Assembly: GCA_945643635.1 (NCBI GenBank)
Contig: CALZFC010000009.1
Location: 463,501-527,500, forward strand
Origin: Allodiplogaster sudhausi
Lineage: Eukaryota > Nematoda > Chromadorea > Rhabditida > Diplogasteridae
Reading direction: 5' to 3'
DNA: 64,000 nt
A program made the translations under genes and the position numbers. How positions within the stretch are numbered: the stretch's first letter is position 1; each line of letters begins with the position of its first letter. Shown here piece after piece: positions 57,884-64,000 of the stretch. The notes below the pieces were generated by a model. That model ran no database searches, was not told the DNA's origin, and saw only the letters and a program-made list of their open reading frames with translations.

Positions 57884-60800
57884 GCAAGCCAAATTAATCT
57901 GCTGATTTCTGGGAATCGTTGACACGATGGCGCTTTTAGCTACAATAAAGACCTTGGTGGAATGTCGAAAAAAAATTGATAAATTGAGACAGGTATTTTC
58001 TTTATGGCACAATTCTGCTTCTGCTGTGCAGTTTACACAAGCAAAAAGGTGGTGTCTGCTTCGGTTCCTCTGGGAGCGCCACTGGGCACATACATAAATG
58101 TACATCCATCTCATGTTTTATTCTAGTTGGAGGGGTCGTGCTGAGCAGAGAGCAGATGTTAACATTGTTTGTGTAGTATGTGTGTGGGTGCGCCAAAGCG
58201 CGTTCTTCACCTGCCTTTCGAGGCCACAACTCTAGATGTCTGAACAGTAGAAACATTCGGTGGACTCGCTTTGCATTTCATCCACCATACTCAATTGAGG
58301 CAATGCAAGCTTAGAGTACGACGACCTAAAATTTACGTGGGAGTTTAATACTTACTCGGCGTGCCCATCTTCATGGCTCGTCCCGTGTTTAGTGAGACTT
58401 GCCAAAACATTTGTTTGCTTGGTTCATGTGTGTGTGTGTGTGTTGAACTTCCGTCTTTCGCATTCTATCTCAAGATATAAGGAATGAGGGTATGGAAAAT
58501 GTACGGATAGACGAGGGGATGAAGGAAAGAGAGGAATTTTCTCGCTTCAAAGCCTACGAGTTCATGTTAGACAATCGCAGGAACGTGTAAATAGGAATGT
58601 TATCTTCTCGGCGCCTACAGCCGGATGTGAACTTGCTGCTGCCCACATATACATGCATACATATTATTAACTCCATCTCGCGCGCGAAAAAAAAAGATGA
58701 CAATTCCTTACAAGGGGGTTGTCTCGGTAGAAGGCTGGAGCATTGCTTAATGAAATCATGTGAGGGATTGTAAGCGAAAAATACTCGTAAACATAATGAA
58801 TTGAGTTGAATAAAAGGAGTGGAGAGAAAAACACGGGCATTGTTGAAAATGGCATTGCCGTTGGACTGCTTCTCAATGAGTTTAGATTAATAAAAAAAAA
58901 GACTTGGAAGCAGCAGATGTTTCACAGTTTCAAGAGTGCAAAGGATCACAGTCTAAAGTGTGAAAGTGCGAATGAACTTGAGTTGGGAATGAATGGACAA
59001 TAACAATATTCGTCCTAAATTAGACTTCTCTATTTCAGCGACATGAGGACCATCTCGAACATGTACATCTTCAACTTGGCCGTCGCCGATCTGCTCTTCT
59101 TACTCGGCGTGCCCATCATCATCACGCAGTCCGTGCAGCGAAGCTGGACCTTTGGCAGGACAATGTGCAAGCTCTTCCTCTCCATGAATGGCGTATGTCT
59201 TTCTCTTTCTTTCGAATGGAAAATAATTTTTCACGATATAGAAAGAGAAAAAAAATTATTTTTTTGTAAAAATAGCCTCTAGCGAAGGCTGTGTTTTCTT
59301 TTCATTGCACCCTTATTTTTTTACTGTCCAAAAGATTAAGAAGTGTGAATGTTGGATCGCCGAAAAGTGAAGAAAAACTAGCCATTTTGCATTCATATTT
59401 CTCTCTCTCTCACTCCCTCTCTTTCTCTCTCTTTTTCCTTCTCTGTATTCAACTCGTCTTTCCTTCCTCTGTCGTCTGTGCATATGAAGGGAGGCCGTAG
59501 GAACTCCTTTCACACGCCTTTCTTCGACTTTTGGGCTATCAGTAATGCAAGAGTAGTGATGGCATCAAATCAATTATGCAAATATGGCAAACTTCTAGAT
59601 ATCAGCTGAGATATGTATTGGCTTACTATAAGAAATGAGATAGGATTCCATGTCATCATGTTCTTCAAAATGTATTTGTTATTCAAAAAGGCTTTGTCTT
59701 CGCTAATTTCTATCAGTAAACCAGTCAGTCATTTTCAGATCTCGCAATTTGCGTCGGCTGCATTCATCGGTGTCCTATCGTTCGATCGATATCTGGCAGT
59801 GTGTAGACCAGTCCAGGCAACGGAGTGGCGAACTGTTAGGTTCGACTTTTCTCTCTATTCTTCACAATACGACATGCTCACGTCTTAACTACGACATTTT
59901 TTTTGCAACATCACAGCTTTTTTTGTATTGTGGGAGATCAAATTCTTTGCTTCAACATTAGTGGCACATAATGCACTAATAAGATGGCTAATTAAGCAAA
60001 GAGTCTGGTGGGCGTATATCATACTACAAAAAGGAGTCCATTTTTGTATTCTTAATTTGAGCGTCTTTTAGTTGTCTGCAGGGCTAGAAAAAAAAAGTAT
60101 TAGCCGTGATATATGATTCGTAGACGAATAGATCGAGTTTGCAAGCAATTAACTACACTAATTAATTACCCACACACATGTGTAATTTATTGCAGGGCCG
60201 CAGTGGTGATCTCGCTGGCCGCGTGGATTATGGTGGCGGTCGAGATGACGCCACTCTTTGTTTTCTCGACAACTCTTCCCAACTTTGAGGGTTGGTTCGG
60301 AACGGCACAAGCAAGCATGGCGCCAATCTCTCATGGGGCTTACAAAATTTTCTCTCAAATACATCTCGACAACACCTCAATGATAGATGGCTTATTATGG
60401 CGGTCTTCCCCCGGAATTCGCCATCAATTTTCCTGTGAGCGCCTGCCAAAATCTGAGAGGAGATATCTTCGCCAAAAACATTGTTATTTCTGAGACAGAT
60501 AAAGTTGGAAGGGATGCTGGGCATTTGTAAGAAATATAGAAATTGAAGTATGTAGAGAAAAATATATAAAATAACGCTTTTCTTGCAGGTGGAGAAACTT
60601 GTCAGCTGGCGATAGAAGATTACTTCCCGGAAAATCTCAATCAAAGCGAACTTCTCAAGTTCATCGAGCAAGAGGTTTCAAGTTTTTATACAATATGAAG
60701 ATCACATATTATATGTATACATACGTATATTATGAAGTTTCAACGAAAATTGCAATTTTTTTTTGTGATTTATCCATGGAACGATGTGTTTTGGTGAGTC

Positions 60801-62191
60801 ATTTTTGAGATGAAGATGTTAACTTCATATGGGATTAAAGCTGAATGGATTAATGGGAAGGTCTCAAAAATCCTTTAAGCCCATAAAAGTGGATATATAT
60901 ATGTAAACATGTAAATCTCTTTTCAGGGAGACGTGATCACGCAGCACGTCCTGCTGTCTCGTCTCTTCTTCACGACGTACACCTTTGCTCTCTCTTATCT
61001 CCTGCCGTTGCTCGCCGTCTGGTTCTTCTACGTCAACATCATCCAGAGGATGTGGGTGCGGCGGCGGCAGTTCTTCAACCGGAAGAAGACGGTCAAGCGT
61101 ACGACGACAAAGGCACGCCAATGGATTATTATTATTCCTTTCTTTTCCTTTCCATTTGGGAGAGAGATTAGCGCAAAGCGCATTTATAAGGAAATACACT
61201 CAAATGCCTTTCTTTATGGATTATGAGTGAAGTCAAGAAATTTTATAATTATAAAGGCTTGGTAACTTAATTCCTGCGTCTGCGTACATACATACATATA
61301 CATATATGTATGTAGACAGACGCATATGTACATGCATCATAGGTAATTATGAAATAAAGATTCATTTCAGGTGTCGATTCTTGGCTTGGCCATTGTCATT
61401 TCGTACACCCTCTGCTGGCTGCCTTTCTGGACTATTCAGTGGTCCATTGTGCTCGAGATTGGTTAGTCCTGATTTGTAGCCATTTGTTATCATAATCCCT
61501 GGGAAATAGTGCAAGAGATTAGAATTGGGATCCGGCAGACTTCCTCTCTGTTTCACTGATTTTTTTTTCTTCTTCTTAGACATCAAAATCTTTTCGTACT
61601 CCAAGAGTGCACTTGGATAAACAATTTTTTTGTAAGATTATCTTCTTTTTTCACATACATATATGTACATATGGACCAATATTTAATCAGAAATTATTAT
61701 TCTTTTGGTTGGAGGATTAGTGATGAATAATGTACAGGTCTGGCTCGTCACCCTGAGCTTCTGGTGAAGGTGTCGCACTTTGCGTATACTCTACAGTACG
61801 TCAACTCGGCCGTGAATCCCTTCTTGTACGTCTTCATGTCCGACGCCTTCCGTCGGAATCTCACAGTAAACGTGAGCAGCAAGGTTTGCATTCTTCACTG
61901 GGCGTGCTTCGTGTGTGTTTGTTGTTCATAACTTTATTTGGTGTCTAAAAAAACAAAAGAGAAAAAAGTTGAATTATTGACCTGCTTGACAAAGTTTGGA
62001 ATTTGCAGATATTGCGACTGTTCCGTCGGTCGTCTGCGTTCAGCTACACAAAGGCGGGTGGCCAGCGAGCAATGAGCCAGGGCATCACGGACACGCCAGA
62101 GAGGAACACGGAAGCCTGCCAGATCCTGCTGCAGACCACGTCGGGCGACACCACGGCACGTACTGCTGTCGACGCCACTCTTATCGGATGA
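56962..62191 (+). CDS. Peptide GPCR, somatostatin/allatostatin-C receptor-like
   Basis: Class A seven-span receptor for a neuropeptide at the plasma membrane. Ten exons (56962-57033, 57481-57572, 59039-59192, 59739-59839, 60196-60290, 60589-60674, 60927-61112, 61371-61461, 61738-61883, 62009-62191) join in phase to 401 residues. An acidic, Asn-glycosylatable N terminus is followed by TM1 with GIPGNVFVLV, then MRTISNMYIFNLAVADLLF in TM2, RSWTFGRTMCKLFLSMNG in TM3, FDRYLAV (DRY motif), ETCQL with the ECL2 cysteine, YTLCWLPFW in TM6 and NSAVNPFLYVFMSDAFRR in TM7. MRT-NIYIFNLAVAD is characteristic of the somatostatin/opioid/galanin/allatostatin group. The exon 7 donor is GC rather than GT. The C-terminal tail is Ser/Thr-rich. 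The ligand cannot be decided. Confidence 0.92.
57845..57884. repeat. (CT)n tract in GPCR intron 2
   Basis: CT run in the 1.5-kb intron between TM1 and TM2 exons. Short TG repeats at about 58427-58441 lie in the same intron. Confidence 0.9.
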
Positions 62192-64000
62192 ACTCTCCCT
62201 ATCCCGCTCTTCTCTTCGTCTTGCCATTGTCTGTTTACATACATATTTGACTGAGCACTCCATATCACATGATACAGCTTTAATATTTATGCATATACAA
62301 ATGTTTATGGAAATGTTGGCCACGTGGTTGGCCATCAGTTGACTTTCTTCAGGGTGCCATTGACATGTTTTATTTGTGCAACAAGAGTTACTTCTTTGTT
62401 TATTTTATATGCTTCACATACGATAGTCGGATTATAGCTTAGCTGAGAAAGTACTCTTCTTTTCACATCCTCCAGCAATCTCTTAGTACTATCCCTATTT
62501 TAAGGAGATGCACTTCAGCTATGTTTGTAAATATGTTCTCTGATGTAATCTATGTATTCACTAGAACAATGTGTTAACATGTTTGAAAATTATGCTCTTG
62601 AGCTCACTAACTTATATTTATACTATCAGAGTATTTTGCTAGTAGATGTAATATTCTTTTGCTATCTTGTCAATGAGGATTGCTTTGCTTCATCTAATCG
62701 TGTACCAAAGACGTGCATATTTCAACCAGTGATATCACTCAGATATCAAACATGTAAAATTTATTATTTGTTTTATCATCTGTTTTAATTGCATTATAAG
62801 TGCTACACAAGGGACTAAAAGAACCGGGTTGATAGCATGACCTTTGTACGCATTTATTATATAGAATACAATGATCAGACTACTTTGCCATAGAGACGTA
62901 TTTTTTATTGAGATAATAACGTTCATTTAAGATTATTATTGAGAGAATTTCGTCAGTTGACACAAATAGTTCATTTTTATTTTTTTCGTAATTCACACGT
63001 TAATTGTTTTTTGTTCTGTCTTGTGTTCCTTCAATAATATGGCCTTTTTATTTATGCTCATGTGAATTTTCCACGGCATCGGCGATTTGCAACATTCAAT
63101 GAGTACAATGAGAAGAATGAATACATAGAGTAGAAATACACATCGACATTAGAAAGGAATCAGGAAGCAGCAAATCGTCGAAGTTCCCTGCGCGGCGAGC
63201 GCAAGGAGTGCAGTTTCCATTCACAGTCTTCGGAGGCACGGGACGCGACCGGCCGGTCTCCCGGCCGGATTCTGACCGCCCGCCACACCGTCGAACTGTG
63301 ACCCGAGAGAATGCTATCTGCAGGGAAGGCGGGAGCGGCGTGGCAAGGCATCCGGCGGACTCTCCTTGCCACCGCCGTCCCTTGGCATTTCAAGAGGCAT
63401 GACCGTTTGCCCAGCGAAGAGGGAGGGGGAACATACAGCAGCATCATTACAACACAAACTGAACGAGGAGTAGCCGGCTCACTCGATGAAGCAGAGAATT
63501 AAAGAACACCATGAAAATAACTTATACTCGCCAGAGTTGGAGACAATTTCAGATTACCAAGAACAACTTGAGGCCGTCAATGAAGTATTCCCGCAAGAGA
63601 GATGAAGAGGATGCAGACTGGAAAGCCTAGCAGTTGGAGAGAGAGAGAGAAACGGGCCGGAGGAAAGTGCCCGGAACTAGATCAGATGGCAGTGTATTAT
63701 AATGAAGAAAACAGCAGAGCGTTGCAAAGGAACTACACTCTGTGAGGGTTTGCATTTTCTAGAGGACTAAGGGAATTTTGCTAAGACTACCTCCGAATTA
63801 TTATACGGATACCAATCAGAAATGATGATGAGCAGATTCGATGACCAATTTTTCGGGGGAGACTATCATTCCTAGACGACAAGCGATGGAGCAGCAACAA
63901 GTGTGATGAACATTCGTAACACAGACTTACGAGAGGAAAGCGATCGGCGAGAGATGAGAACTCTTCGAGATTATGAGGGGGGAGTTGGTGCAAACGGTCA
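62192..64000. other. GPCR 3' flank, no recognised gene
   Basis: AT-rich to about 63170, consistent with a long 3' UTR or spacer. A GC-rich patch at 63180-63400 has open frames on both strands with Arg/Pro-rich composition but no family motif or joining exons. It may be an exon of a gene continuing beyond the window. The remainder to 64000 is unassigned. Confidence 0.45.

Noticed and set aside
63180..63400. GC-rich patch as rRNA or a coding exon
   Set aside because: I cannot match it to conserved rRNA segments. The frames are Arg/Pro-rich on both strands and no joining exon was found within the window.

Overview
This is a eukaryotic, intron-rich window. A nematode is the most likely source: there is a secreted protein with two tandem CAP (SCP/ASP-like) domains, a single T-type calcium channel gene of invertebrate type, and many short introns ending in TTTCAG. 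Several start codons sit 5-35 nt after such an acceptor, as expected for spliced-leader trans-splicing. The clade cannot be resolved from the sequence. GA/CT microsatellites are very abundant and produce many false Leu/Ser- or Glu/Arg-rich open frames.

Layout. 1-3130: low-complexity flank. 3131-22712 (+): a complete T-type (Cav3, cca-1-like) calcium channel alpha1 subunit. I rebuilt it as 44 exons whose phases all join, giving 2,060 codons with the EEDD selectivity residues. It carries two alternative exons for the domain II turret and, just upstream, an inverted repeat of about 1.3 kb whose right arm covers a splice acceptor. 23913-26775 (+): secreted M13 (neprilysin-like) peptidase. 29271-30767 (+): unrecognised 226-residue protein. 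30944-32940 (-): clarin-like four-span membrane protein. 33814-37382 (-): single-span membrane protein with a ZP-C-like ectodomain. 39195-41943 (-): double-CAP secreted protein, divergent from 42664-43652 (+), a small secreted thrombospondin type 1 protein whose last intron holds an antisense tRNA-Ala(AGC) gene. 44247-45825 (-): synaptogyrin. 45826-56961: about 11 kb with no gene I can support, holding duplications, a hairpin and microsatellites. 56962-62191 (+): peptide GPCR of the somatostatin/allatostatin-C type. 62192-64000: no recognised gene.

Function. Three genes belong to neuronal excitability and secretion: the T-type channel (low-threshold Ca2+ entry), synaptogyrin (synaptic vesicle membrane) and the peptide GPCR. 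Four encode extracellular or cell-surface products: peptidase, CAP, TSP1 and ZP-like proteins. The CAP and TSP1 genes may share a promoter. Nothing suggests an operon.

All exon structures were inferred by eye from reading frame, splice consensus and remembered family motifs. No alignment or search was run.
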